Shown: positions 1 to 6,625, counted from the first letter of the stretch. The stretch: 7,412 nt of DNA from Rhodothermota bacterium (GCA_009885415.1 VFKU01000228.1:1-7412); one strand, 5' to 3'. Program-made: numbers and translations. The notes: generated from the letters alone by a model not told the origin.

Positions 1-21
1 ACCATGATGGGGGGAGAGGTC

Positions 22-1431
22 ATGCCGCTGAGCTTTCGCGATCATATCGAAACGCACCTGGTCTCGGTGGTGCTCACGATTCTGATGCTGCTGCTGGTGG
101 CACGCGTGCTCAGCAAGCAGCGGCGGCCCTCCACTTCGTTGGCGTGGATCTTGGCGATCATCCTCGTGCCGTATGTGGGCATTCCGATCTACATTGTGTT
201 CGGGGGGCGCAAGTTTCTCGCGGTGACTCGGCGCAAGCAGCGGCTGCACGTGACGCAACGCGAAGCGCCGGTCCGGCTTCTGGACTTCGACAATCCCGCG
301 GAAGATGTATTGACGAGCGAAGGGGTGCGCGCGCCCTCCCGACAGAACCGCATCGAATTCGTCTCGACGGGAGAGGACGCCTTTGCACGCCTTTGCGGCA
401 TGATCGAACAGGCCCGTTCGTCGATTTACATCCAGACGTACATCCTTCAACGCGACGCGGTCGGCCGAGCGCTGATCAATCTGCTGGCGAAACGGGCCGC
501 AGAAGGGATTGACGTGCGCCTGCTCCTGGACAGTTACGGCTCGTTCGGCGTCTCACAGCGGTTTCTCGCGCCGCTTTTGCGAGCGGGCGGCCGCGTGGCG
601 TGGTTTCTTCCGCTGATCCCCGTAAGAAGGAATTGGTCCCTCAACTTGCGCAACCACCGAAAGCTCGTCGTCGTCGATGGCGCGCGCGCTAGCCTGGGCG
701 GTATGAATCTGGGCCGCGAATACATGGGCGCTACGCCCGAACCCGGCCGGTGGATCGATACGGCGGTCGATATCGAGGGGCCGGCGGTCAAAGACGTGCT
801 GGAGGTGTTCTGCAGCGACTGGAATTTTGCCAGCGCCTCCCTGCTCGACCTGTCGTGTGTTCATCCGGCGGCGGCGACTGCCACGGGCGGGACAGACATC
901 GCACAGATCGCGGCGAGCGGCCCGGACGTGGACGGCGACATCTTGTATGACGCGATGCTTGCGTCGATCCACGCGGCGCGCGAGCGCGTGTGGATGGTAA
1001 CGCCGTATTTCGCGCCGGGCGAAGAACTGTTTCGGGCGCTGCTGATTCAGGCACGGATTGGGCGTGATGTGCGGTTGATTATGCCGGCGAAATCGAACCA
1101 TCCGATGGCGGACCTGGCACGTGGGCCGTATCTGCGGCATCTTGTGGAGGCCGGCGGCAAGGTGTATCTGCTGCCGGCGCCGATGCTGCACGCCAAGAAC
1201 ATGGTTTTCGACGTTACAACGGCAGTGACGGGGTCTTGCAATTTCGATCTGCGGAGTCTGTACCTGAATTTCGAAGTGGCGCTGTTCGTGTACAACCGCG
1301 AGCGCGTGGATGAAATCGCGCGGTGGATGGAGGGGCTGATGCGCGGGGCGACGCTGCTCGACCCAAAGCCGCCAAAGCGATTGCGATCACTGGCCGAGCA
1401 GTTGAGTTTCCTGGTGTCGCCGTTGTTGTAG
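22..1431 (+). CDS. cls: Cardiolipin synthase (phospholipase D superfamily)
   Basis: A membrane enzyme that joins two phosphatidylglycerols into cardiolipin and glycerol. Numbering is from the most upstream in-frame ATG at position 4. Two hydrophobic segments (about residues 17-36 and 45-67) form the usual N-terminal membrane anchor. Two complete HxKxxxxD motifs follow: H218/K220/D225, with GGMN just after, and H396/K398/D403, followed by GSCNFD. These are the catalytic residues of the PLD superfamily. Total length, about 470 residues, matches bacterial Cls proteins. In-frame ATGs lie at 4, 7 and 22. I chose 22 because GGAG at 13-16 sits 5 bases upstream. The promoter is off the left edge. It is the only + strand gene and converges on the coiled-coil gene. 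Family assignment is firm; which phospholipid is the second substrate (ClsA-like or ClsC-like) cannot be read from sequence. Confidence 0.93.
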   Translation: MPLSFRDHIETHLVSVVLTILMLLLVARVLSKQRRPSTSLAWILAIILVPYVGIPIYIVFGGRKFLAVTRRKQRLHVTQREAPVRLLDFDNPAEDVLTSEGVRAPSRQNRIEFVSTGEDAFARLCGMIEQARSSIYIQTYILQRDAVGRALINLLAKRAAEGIDVRLLLDSYGSFGVSQRFLAPLLRAGGRVAWFLPLIPVRRNWSLNLRNHRKLVVVDGARASLGGMNLGREYMGATPEPGRWIDTAVDIEGPAVKDVLEVFCSDWNFASASLLDLSCVHPAAATATGGTDIAQIAASGPDVDGDILYDAMLASIHAARERVWMVTPYFAPGEELFRALLIQARIGRDVRLIMPAKSNHPMADLARGPYLRHLVEAGGKVYLLPAPMLHAKNMVFDVTTAVTGSCNFDLRSLYLNFEVALFVYNRERVDEIARWMEGLMRGATLLDPKPPKRLRSLAEQLSFLVSPLL

Positions 1432-1446
1432 CGAGGGCCGGCGATT

Positions 1447-1486
1447 TCGACCGGTAGGGCGGGTCATGACCCGCCCTACCGGTCGA
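1447..1486. repeat. Perfect 40-bp palindrome between convergent genes (REP-like or bidirectional terminator)
   Basis: The half-site TCGACCGGTAGGGCGGGTCA (1447-1466) is followed by its exact reverse complement (1467-1486), with no spacer and no mismatch. It starts 15 bases after the cardiolipin synthase stop and ends 2 bases before the stop codon of the coiled-coil gene, so it fills the convergent gap. Transcripts from either side would form a very GC-rich hairpin. No T-run follows on either strand, so it is not a textbook intrinsic terminator. A dispersed REP-type palindrome that also blocks read-through or protects 3' ends is an inference. Confidence 0.85.
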
Positions 1487-1488
1487 GG

Positions 1489-1764
1489 TCACTTCAACGA
1501 TTTGCGCAAGCGCTTCATCCCGTCGAGGACGGTGTCGAAGAGCAGGCGGGTGGCTTCGGAGACTTCGTCGGCAGTCTCCTTCACGGCGCGACGAACGGGG
1601 TTCGCGTCGCGTTTCACCTTCTGATACTGCTTTTCGAGCGATTCGTATTCTTTTTTCATGTCCGCTTTGAAAAGGTGGGCTTGCAGGCGCAGCTCGTCGC
1701 GGAGTTGCTCAAGTTTTTCCAGTTCGTTTTCGAGGATGCCTTTGTCGTTCTTCTTGCTTGCCAT
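1489..1764 (-). CDS. Small charged coiled-coil protein, function unknown
   Basis: A 91-residue soluble protein that I do not recognise. After a short polar N-terminus (MASKKNDKG), residues 10-52 form one long charged helix with leucines or other hydrophobics at heptad-like spacing (ILENELEKLEQLRDEL and onward), which suggests a coiled coil and self-association. A Pro at 56 breaks it, and a second amphipathic helix (about 58-90) ends in a basic tail. There is no signal peptide, transmembrane segment or cysteine. The frame stays open upstream to 1887, but ATG 1764 is the likely start: CTCCT at 1773-1777 (AGGAG on the coding strand) lies 8 bases before it, and the upstream extension overlaps the glycosyltransferase. 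It follows the sugar operon by 46 bp and may have its own promoter there. A structural or partner-binding role is possible, but I assign none. Confidence 0.75.
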   Translation of the reverse strand: MASKKNDKGILENELEKLEQLRDELRLQAHLFKADMKKEYESLEKQYQKVKRDANPVRRAVKETADEVSEATRLLFDTVLDGMKRLRKSLK

Positions 1765-1796
1765 GGCTGGATCTCCTGGTTGGCCCGCGGAGGGGC

Positions 1797-1805
1797 AGTA
1801 TAGCA
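1797..1805 (-). promoter_or_regulatory. Candidate extended -10 promoter for the coiled-coil gene
   Basis: Read on the - strand this is TGCTATACT: an extended -10 TG, one base, then TATACT, which matches TATAAT at five of six positions. It lies between the glycosyltransferase stop (1811) and the coiled-coil start (1764) and predicts a short leader of about 25 bases. No good -35 element is visible, which extended -10 promoters often lack. This is a pattern match only. Confidence 0.35.
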
Positions 1806-1810
1806 ATGAT

Positions 1811-2626
1811 TCACGAATCCCGCTTCGCGTCGTCCTTGGCGGCGTTTCGCGCGTATTCGTAGCGCATGTGGGCGTGCTCCGATTCACGTTCGGCGATGAG
1901 GTCGTCGGAGATGAGCATTCGGTCGGCGAAGACTTTTAGGAGCGTGGCGAGGTAGCGGCGGCCCATCTGCGAGAGGCGCAGGCTCGAGCTGCCCCAGGTG
2001 CGGCCGTACCAGGAAATCGGGATTTCGGCGATTTTGTATTTCCGGATGAGCGCGCTAAGCGACATTTCGATGGTGATGTTGAAGTGGCTGGCGCGGTAAG
2101 GTCCGCAATCGAGGATGACTTCGGTGCGGTAGGCCTTGAAGGCGTTGGTCAGGTCGTTGAAGGGGCAGAAGAACATGATCTGGATGCAGCGGTTCACGAT
2201 ACGGTTGGCGATCAGCTTTACGCGGGGATAATTTTCAACGCGGGCGCCCGGGCGAAAGCGTGACCCGAAGACGCAGTCGTAGCCCTCTTCGATCTTGCGG
2301 TAATAGCGCACCGCGTCGGCCGGGTCGTCGGACTTGTCGGCCATGTAGGGGATGACGACGTCGCCCTCGACGAGCGCGAGTCCGGCGCGAATCGCGCGGC
2401 CGAAGCCGCCGGGCGGCGTGCGGTCGATCGTGCGCACGCAGGGGTCGGCGGCCATCATGTCCGCAATGACCCCGGCGGTACCGTCGGAACTGCAATCGTT
2501 CACAATGATGATCTCGTAGGAGATTTTTTCCCGGCGCAGGGACTCTTGCACCTCGCCCACGGTGGCGGGCAGGTTTTTTTCTTCGTTGTGCGCGGGAATG
2601 ATGATGGAAAGTTTGAGTTCATTCAT
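1811..2626 (-). CDS. Family 2 glycosyltransferase, DPM1/polyprenyl-phosphate type
   Basis: A 271-residue GT-A fold glycosyltransferase, probably cytoplasmic, that would transfer a sugar from a nucleotide donor, perhaps to a polyprenyl phosphate. The N-terminus LSIIIPAHNEEKNL (6-19) and NDCSSDGT (43-50) are hallmark nucleotide-binding elements of GT2. The region of the metal-binding DxD reads MADKSDDP (95-102). GSRF (121-124) and NDLTNAFKAYR (157-167) follow the DPM1-like pattern. No C-terminal transmembrane helices are present, unlike ArnC/GtrB types; the tail (243-271) is charged. The start ATG lies 6 bases after the stop of epimerase A. No clear Shine-Dalgarno is visible, so translation coupled to that gene is likely. 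It is the third gene of the sugar operon. The family is clear; donor and acceptor are not. Confidence 0.88.
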   Translation of the reverse strand: MNELKLSIIIPAHNEEKNLPATVGEVQESLRREKISYEIIIVNDCSSDGTAGVIADMMAADPCVRTIDRTPPGGFGRAIRAGLALVEGDVVIPYMADKSDDPADAVRYYRKIEEGYDCVFGSRFRPGARVENYPRVKLIANRIVNRCIQIMFFCPFNDLTNAFKAYRTEVILDCGPYRASHFNITIEMSLSALIRKYKIAEIPISWYGRTWGSSSLRLSQMGRRYLATLLKVFADRMLISDDLIAERESEHAHMRYEYARNAAKDDAKRDS

Positions 2627-2632
2627 GAGAAT

Positions 2633-3703
2633 TCAGCCGAGAATGGGCTCCAGGCGGGCACGGTCGGACGCAATCCAGCGGTGAACGTCGGTGACAATAT
2701 CGCGCAGCGAGCGCTCGGGCTTCCAGTTGTAGTCGCGCATGACCCGCCGCGCGTCGGTGACGTAGATGCGGATGTCCATCGGGGAGGTCTCGGGGACAGA
2801 GGCGATAGCGATCTTGTTTCCGGTGACTTCCTCGCAGAGGGCGGTGAGTTCGAGCAGCGAGGTAGAGATCGCGTTGCCGCCGCCGACGTTGTACACGCGG
2901 CCGTCCCAGGCCGTCAGCGAACTGCATTGCTTGAGCAGCAGCGCGGCGACGTCGTCGACGTGCATCACGTCGCGCACCTGCTTGCCCACGCCGCCGTAGC
3001 CGTTGTAGGAGAGCGGTTTGCCGAAGAGATGCCGCGCGACCCACAGCGTCACGACGCCCTGATCGACTTTGCCCATCTGGTAGGGCCCGGCGATGACGCC
3101 GCAGCGGTTGATGAGCGCCTTTACGCCGTAGGCGTTGGCGTATTCTTGCAGGAGCATTTCGCTGGCGAGTTTCGAGGCGCCGTAAAACGAGCGGACGCCG
3201 GGAAGCGGAAAGTCCTCGGCGACGCCTTCGGCGGAGAGCCCGGGGAGGCCTTCGTCGGCCTTCCATGCAAAGCGCGTAGCGCTTTCGGTGTGGTGCAGCG
3301 CATTGAGGCGATCCATCGGGTAGATGCGGCTGGTGCTGAGGAACAGGACTGCCGCCCCGCGCAGGCGCGCCGCTTCGAGGCAGTGGATCGTGCCCGTGAG
3401 GTTGGTGTGCAGGACGTAGGCCGGGGAGCCGGTCGCTCCGGCCTGGACGCTAGGCTCGGCGGAGCAATCGAGCAGTAGGTCGAAAGCGGGCAGCGTTTCG
3501 AGGTCTTCGGGGCAGCGAATGTCGCCGTGCTGAAAACGAATGCCGTGCGCGCGGAGGCGATCGAGCGCGAGCTCGCTGCCGCGGCGCTTGAGTGAATCGA
3601 AGGCGATGATCTCGATCTTCGGGTGGGCGCGCTTGAAGGCGAGGGCGAGGTTCGAGCCGACGAAGCCCGCGCCGCCGGTGATGCAGATCGTTTGGAACTC
3701 CAC
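2633..3703 (-). CDS. NAD-dependent epimerase/dehydratase A (CDP-paratose 2-epimerase-like SDR)
   Basis: An extended SDR enzyme acting on a nucleotide sugar. Numbering from GTG 3703 (356 residues): the NAD-binding TGGAGFVG is at 9-16, the ribose-binding Asp in AFDS at 36, HGDIR at 59-63, the STS of the active site at 123-125, and an intact YxxxK (Y174, K178). The stretch LKRRGSEL and the later GKQVRDVMHVDD resemble the CDP-paratose 2-epimerase (tyvelose epimerase, RfbE) branch. There is no in-frame ATG near the start. GTG at 3712 is the longer option, but AAAGG lies only 1 base before it, against 10 bases before GTG 3703, so I prefer 3703. It follows epimerase B by 25 bases and precedes the glycosyltransferase by 6. 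The fold and cofactor are firm; the exact sugar is not, and paratose itself should not be assumed. Confidence 0.88.
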   Translation of the reverse strand: MEFQTICITGGAGFVGSNLALAFKRAHPKIEIIAFDSLKRRGSELALDRLRAHGIRFQHGDIRCPEDLETLPAFDLLLDCSAEPSVQAGATGSPAYVLHTNLTGTIHCLEAARLRGAAVLFLSTSRIYPMDRLNALHHTESATRFAWKADEGLPGLSAEGVAEDFPLPGVRSFYGASKLASEMLLQEYANAYGVKALINRCGVIAGPYQMGKVDQGVVTLWVARHLFGKPLSYNGYGGVGKQVRDVMHVDDVAALLLKQCSSLTAWDGRVYNVGGGNAISTSLLELTALCEEVTGNKIAIASVPETSPMDIRIYVTDARRVMRDYNWKPERSLRDIVTDVHRWIASDRARLEPILG

Positions 3704-3723
3704 GCTTCGCACCTTTCTTGTCT

Positions 3724-3740
3724 GCGCGCTAGAGGCGCGC
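3724..3740. repeat. Intercistronic GC hairpin over the epimerase B stop codon
   Basis: GCGCGC (3724-3729), a five-base loop, then GCGCGC (3735-3740) can pair as a six-base GC stem. It includes the first base of the epimerase B stop codon region (3729-3731) and sits just before the ribosome-binding region of epimerase A. It could affect mRNA stability or translation of the second gene, but such short GC stems also arise by chance in GC-rich DNA. Confidence 0.3.
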
Positions 3741-4790
3741 CGACAGACCTTCGCTTACCTGTTGATAAATGTCGTCGAGGGTGTAGCGGTATTTCCAGCC
3801 GGGGTAGTCGCGCTGAAACGCGCGGACATCGCTGATGTACCAGATGTGATCGCCGATGCGGTTTTCGTCGATGAGGGTGTAGTTCATTTTTTTTCCGGTG
3901 ATGCGTTCAGCGGCGCGGATGGCCTCGATCATCGAGCAGTTGCTGTGGCGGCTGCCGCCGGCGTTGTAGACGGCGGCCGGGCGGGGCTTTTGGTAGTAAT
4001 GCCAGAACATGTTGACGAGGTCGTAGGAGTGGATGTTGTCGCGGACCTGTTTTCCTTTGTAGCCGTAGATCGTGTAGGGCGTGCCGGTGATGCAGCACTT
4101 GAAGAGATAAGAGAGGAAGCCGTGGAGTTCCGCGCCGGAGTGGCCCGGGCCCGTCAGGCAGCCGCCGCGAAAGCAGACGGTGTTCATGCCGAAATAGCGG
4201 CCGTATTCCTGCACGAGGACGTCGGCGGCGACTTTCGAGACGCCGAAGAGCGAGTGTTTGGTCTGGTCGATGCGCATGGTCTCGTCGATGCCGTGCGCCG
4301 CGAAGGGGTGCACGGGGTCGACCTCCCAGCGGGACTCCTTTTCGATCAGCGGGAGTTCGTTCGGCGCGTCGCCGTAGACCTTGTTGGTCGAGGTGAAGAT
4401 GAACGCGGCCTTCGGGCAATGCTTGCGCGCGGCCTCCAGGACCGAGAGCGTGCCGTTGGCGTTCACGGTGAAGTCGGTGAAGGGTTCGCGCGCGGCCCAA
4501 TCGTGCGAGGGCTGGGCGGCGGTGTGCACCACGAGCTTGATGTCCGCGCCGTACTGGCTGAAAATCCGATCGATGACGGCCGCGTCGCGGATGTCGGCGT
4601 CGAAATGCTTGTACTTGGGAATCTTCTCTTCGAGTTCGCGCCGGCTCCATTCGGTGGAGGCCTCGGCCCCGAAGAAGACTTGGCGCATGTTGTTGTCGAT
4701 GCCGGCGATCGTGAATCCTTTGGCGGCGAAGAATCGCACTGTTTCCGCGCCGATCAGCCCGGCCGAACCCGTTACAATGGCTACGTCCAT
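3729..4790 (-). CDS. NAD-dependent epimerase/dehydratase B (tyvelose epimerase-like SDR, Phe at the catalytic Tyr)
   Basis: A 353-residue extended SDR protein and first gene of the sugar operon. TGSAGLIG (7-14) is the dinucleotide-binding loop, D32 in GIDNN would bind the adenosine ribose, and DADIRD (64-69) follows. The active-site strand FTSTNKVYGD (132-141) matches the tyvelose epimerase/CDP-paratose 2-epimerase group. GKQVRDNIHSYD (246-257) is the usual sugar-binding region. The canonical YxxxK reads F182-GVS-K186, so the catalytic Tyr is Phe; the codon at 4245-4247 is TTC on the coding strand. From memory, some uncharacterised relatives carry the same SLFGVSK string, which would make it a family trait rather than damage. 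The ATG at 4790 has AAGGA 6 bases upstream. It is paralogous to epimerase A, and the two may act in sequence or as a pair. The reaction is unassigned. Confidence 0.88.
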   Translation of the reverse strand: MDVAIVTGSAGLIGAETVRFFAAKGFTIAGIDNNMRQVFFGAEASTEWSRRELEEKIPKYKHFDADIRDAAVIDRIFSQYGADIKLVVHTAAQPSHDWAAREPFTDFTVNANGTLSVLEAARKHCPKAAFIFTSTNKVYGDAPNELPLIEKESRWEVDPVHPFAAHGIDETMRIDQTKHSLFGVSKVAADVLVQEYGRYFGMNTVCFRGGCLTGPGHSGAELHGFLSYLFKCCITGTPYTIYGYKGKQVRDNIHSYDLVNMFWHYYQKPRPAAVYNAGGSRHSNCSMIEAIRAAERITGKKMNYTLIDENRIGDHIWYISDVRAFQRDYPGWKYRYTLDDIYQQVSEGLSARL

Positions 4791-4809
4791 GCTTCATCCT
4801 TGCGTGCCG

Positions 4810-4831
4810 CCGCGGGCGGGGCTACCCGCGG
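4810..4831 (-). promoter_or_regulatory. GC hairpin in the leader of the sugar operon
   Basis: CCGCGGG (4810-4816) and CCCGCGG (4825-4831) form a perfect seven-base stem with an eight-base loop. It lies between the candidate -10 and the Shine-Dalgarno of epimerase B, so it would fold in the 5' untranslated leader. It could stabilise the mRNA or modulate ribosome access. It matches no riboswitch or attenuator that I recognise. Confidence 0.4.
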
Positions 4832-4843
4832 AGTAAGCTGCGC

Positions 4844-4852
4844 ATCATAACA
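4844..4852 (-). promoter_or_regulatory. Candidate extended -10 promoter of the sugar operon
   Basis: The - strand reads TGTTATGAT: an extended -10 TG, one base, then TATGAT, matching TATAAT at five of six positions. It lies 53 bases before the epimerase B start, in the only sizeable gap upstream of the three-gene operon. A weak -35-like ATGACG lies 19 bases upstream. Predicted transcription would start near 4837. Confidence 0.4.
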
Positions 4853-5087
4853 ATAATTCTTCCGTCCTCGTCATTTTTGTGGATTTTAAGCCGATCGATG
4901 ACAGAAAATCTCGGACTCTGTTTCGGGGGCAAAGAAGAGACGACCTTCGAATTCCGAGGACGAAGTCGAGGCCCCTCCGCGGTGAGAAGAGGGCACTCCC
5001 CTTGGCGACCGAGCGGCGCGGGAGCCGGACCCTTTGCGATTCTACGCGGCTCCGCGTGAACGATCGGCGCTTCGTGAGCTTTGGTGA

Positions 5088-6548
5088 TTACTTTCCGATG
5101 AGCGTTTTGATGACCATGTTGAAGAGGCGACCGTAGGGCGGGCGGAACATCCAGACGCCGTTGATTCTGGATTGGTAGAAGACGCTTTTTTCGTGGGAGA
5201 AGGTCTTGAAGCCGGTGAGGCCGTGGTAGGCGCCGGAGCCGCTGGGGCCTACTCCGCCGAAGGGCAGCTCTTCTTGTGCGACGTGGAAGAGGGTCTCGTT
5301 GACGCAGGCGCCGCCGGAGGTGGTGCGGGCGAGGACATTGTCGCGCGCCTCAGCGTTGTCGCCGAAGTAATACAAGGCGAGCGGGCGCGGGTGCGCGTTA
5401 ATGTACTCGACAGCCTCGTCTTCGGTCTTGTAGGTCAGAACGGGCATGACGGGGCCGAAGATTTCTTCGTGCATGATTTTCATGTCTTCGGTGGCGTCCA
5501 GGACGAGGGTCGGGGCGATCTTGCGTTGCGCGGCGAGGTCTTCGTTTTTCGGATTGAACTCGAGGATTTTCGCGCCCTTGGCTTTGGCGTCGTCGAGCAG
5601 GCCGCGGATGCGCTGGTAGTGGCGGTCGGCGACGATGCTGGTGTATTGCTCGTTGCCGGCGAGCGTGGGATAGAGCTTGGCGGCGGTGGTCTCGAAGGCC
5701 TTGACGAAGGTGTCGAGTTTGGCGGCGGGGACGAAGGCGTAATCCGGCGCGACGCAGGTCTGGCCGGCGTTGAGCAGCTTGCCGCCGGTGATGCTGCCGA
5801 TGGCCTTGTCGATGTTGCAGTCCTCGCCGACGACGACCGGCGATTTGCCGCCGAGTTCGAGAGTCACCGGGGTGAGGTTGCGCGCGGCGGCCTGCATGAC
5901 GAGGCGGCCGACGTTGGTCGATCCGGTGTAGAAGAGGTGGTCGAAGGGGAGCGTGCTGAAGGTTGCGCCGATGTCGGGGCCGCCGGTGATGACGGCGACT
6001 TCGTCTTCGGAGAAATTATCGGCGAAGGTTTGCTTGAGGAGTTCGGAGGTGCGCGGGGTCAGCTCGGAGGGCTTGAGCATGACGCGGTTGCCGGCCGCGA
6101 GCGCCTGCGCGACGGGGATGATCGCGAGCTGGAGGGGGTAGTTCCACGGGGCGATGATGCCGACGACGCCGAGGGCCTGATAAAAGATTTTTCCCCGGCC
6201 CGGCTTGAACTGCATGGCAATGGGTGCTTTTTTCGGCCTCATCCATTTCGCGAGGTGTTTGCGGCAGTGCTTGACCGAGGTGACGCTGGTAAAAATTTCG
6301 GCCATGAGGGTCTCGTGGCGCGAGCGGTTGCCGAAGTCCTCGGAGATGGCCTTGGCCCAGGCGTCCTTATGGTCGATGAGGATGCGCTGAATTTTTTCAA
6401 GTGAGGCGAGGCGATGCGCGAGGTCGGGCGCGCCGGCGAGGCGAAACGCGGTGCGTTGTTTTTCGAGTATCTCGTGGAGCGAAGGGGTAGTTTTCGGAGA
6501 AGACTCCGGCGAGAGGTCGAGGGTGTGGTTTTCTTGGACGAGTGCCAT
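5088..6548 (-). CDS. Aldehyde dehydrogenase, coniferyl-aldehyde/class 3 type
   Basis: A 486-residue NAD(P)-dependent enzyme that oxidises an aldehyde to its acid. All hallmark residues are present: N136 in APWNYPL, K159 in MLKPSE, the GSTNVG cofactor loop (209-214), the general-base E231 in LELGGKSP, the nucleophile C265 in NAGQTCVAPDY, and EEIFGPV (361-367). The GQTCVAPDY context and the aromatic/hydrophobic C-terminal stretch after residue 456 (YQSRINGVWMFRPPYGRLF) resemble class 3 ALDHs and bacterial coniferyl aldehyde dehydrogenases. Their physiological substrate is often a fatty or aromatic aldehyde, so the substrate is not settled. The ATG at 6548 has GGAGG 9 bases upstream. It is probably transcribed alone, with its own candidate promoter and a terminator-like hairpin before it. 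A link with the neighbouring desaturase through fatty aldehydes is only a guess. Confidence 0.92.
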   Translation of the reverse strand: MALVQENHTLDLSPESSPKTTPSLHEILEKQRTAFRLAGAPDLAHRLASLEKIQRILIDHKDAWAKAISEDFGNRSRHETLMAEIFTSVTSVKHCRKHLAKWMRPKKAPIAMQFKPGRGKIFYQALGVVGIIAPWNYPLQLAIIPVAQALAAGNRVMLKPSELTPRTSELLKQTFADNFSEDEVAVITGGPDIGATFSTLPFDHLFYTGSTNVGRLVMQAAARNLTPVTLELGGKSPVVVGEDCNIDKAIGSITGGKLLNAGQTCVAPDYAFVPAAKLDTFVKAFETTAAKLYPTLAGNEQYTSIVADRHYQRIRGLLDDAKAKGAKILEFNPKNEDLAAQRKIAPTLVLDATEDMKIMHEEIFGPVMPVLTYKTEDEAVEYINAHPRPLALYYFGDNAEARDNVLARTTSGGACVNETLFHVAQEELPFGGVGPSGSGAYHGLTGFKTFSHEKSVFYQSRINGVWMFRPPYGRLFNMVIKTLIGK

Positions 6549-6583
6549 GGCGGGAGTCCTCCGGGTGTTTTGCAGCGGGGGTT

Positions 6584-6612
6584 AGTTTAGCAGAATGTGC
6601 GAAGGGCGTGAA
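6584..6612 (-). promoter_or_regulatory. Candidate promoter of the aldehyde dehydrogenase
   Basis: The - strand carries TTCACG (6607-6612) as a -35-like box, a 17-base spacer, and TAAACT (6584-6589) as a -10-like box preceded by TG and one base (extended -10, 6591-6592). Each hexamer matches the sigma-70 consensus at four of six positions. The -10 is 35 bases before the start codon. Position and spacing are good; the hexamers are only moderate. Confidence 0.4.
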
Positions 6613-6625
6613 GGAGCGAACAATG

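Larger units (their letters stand above)
4791..5087. other. Intergenic spacer upstream of the sugar operon
   Basis: A 297-bp spacer between the aldehyde dehydrogenase stop and the epimerase B start, both on the - strand. It holds the candidate operon promoter and leader hairpin listed separately, and a tight inverted repeat ACGCGG/CCGCGT (5044-5057, two-base loop). That repeat is 30 bases past the dehydrogenase stop but lacks a T-run, so it is a weak terminator at best. Short + strand open frames here start at TTG or GTG, have no convincing ribosome-binding site and run into the dehydrogenase, so I do not call them genes. Nothing else is recognisable in 4855-5040. Confidence 0.6.

Noticed and set aside
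1765..1887. N-terminal extension of the coiled-coil protein up to 1887
   Set aside because: The added residues are Thr/Arg/Pro-rich and out of character. They overlap the glycosyltransferase coding region, and a better start with a Shine-Dalgarno lies at 1764.
2546..3478. A 310-codon + strand open frame opposite epimerase A and the glycosyltransferase start
   Set aside because: Antisense shadow: no domain motifs, and it crosses two well-supported - strand genes.
3540..4850. A 436-codon open frame on the + strand opposite the epimerases
   Set aside because: Its translation is low-complexity, rich in Val, Ala, Gly, Asp and Glu, as expected for the antisense of GC-rich genes. The - strand frames carry full SDR motifs. 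It is a shadow.
4877..5136. Short + strand open frames in the 297-bp spacer
   Set aside because: They begin at TTG or GTG without a convincing ribosome-binding site, have an Arg-rich composition, and one overlaps the 3' end of the aldehyde dehydrogenase.
5133..5142. GTAGGGCGGG, a ten-base match to the core of the 40-bp palindrome
   Set aside because: It lies inside the aldehyde dehydrogenase, encoding part of its PPYGR region, and has no inverted partner, so it is a chance match.
5172..6404. A 410-codon open frame on the + strand opposite the aldehyde dehydrogenase
   Set aside because: It has the same Gly/Val/Asp/Glu-biased antisense composition and no motifs, and it lies wholly over a gene with all ALDH catalytic residues.
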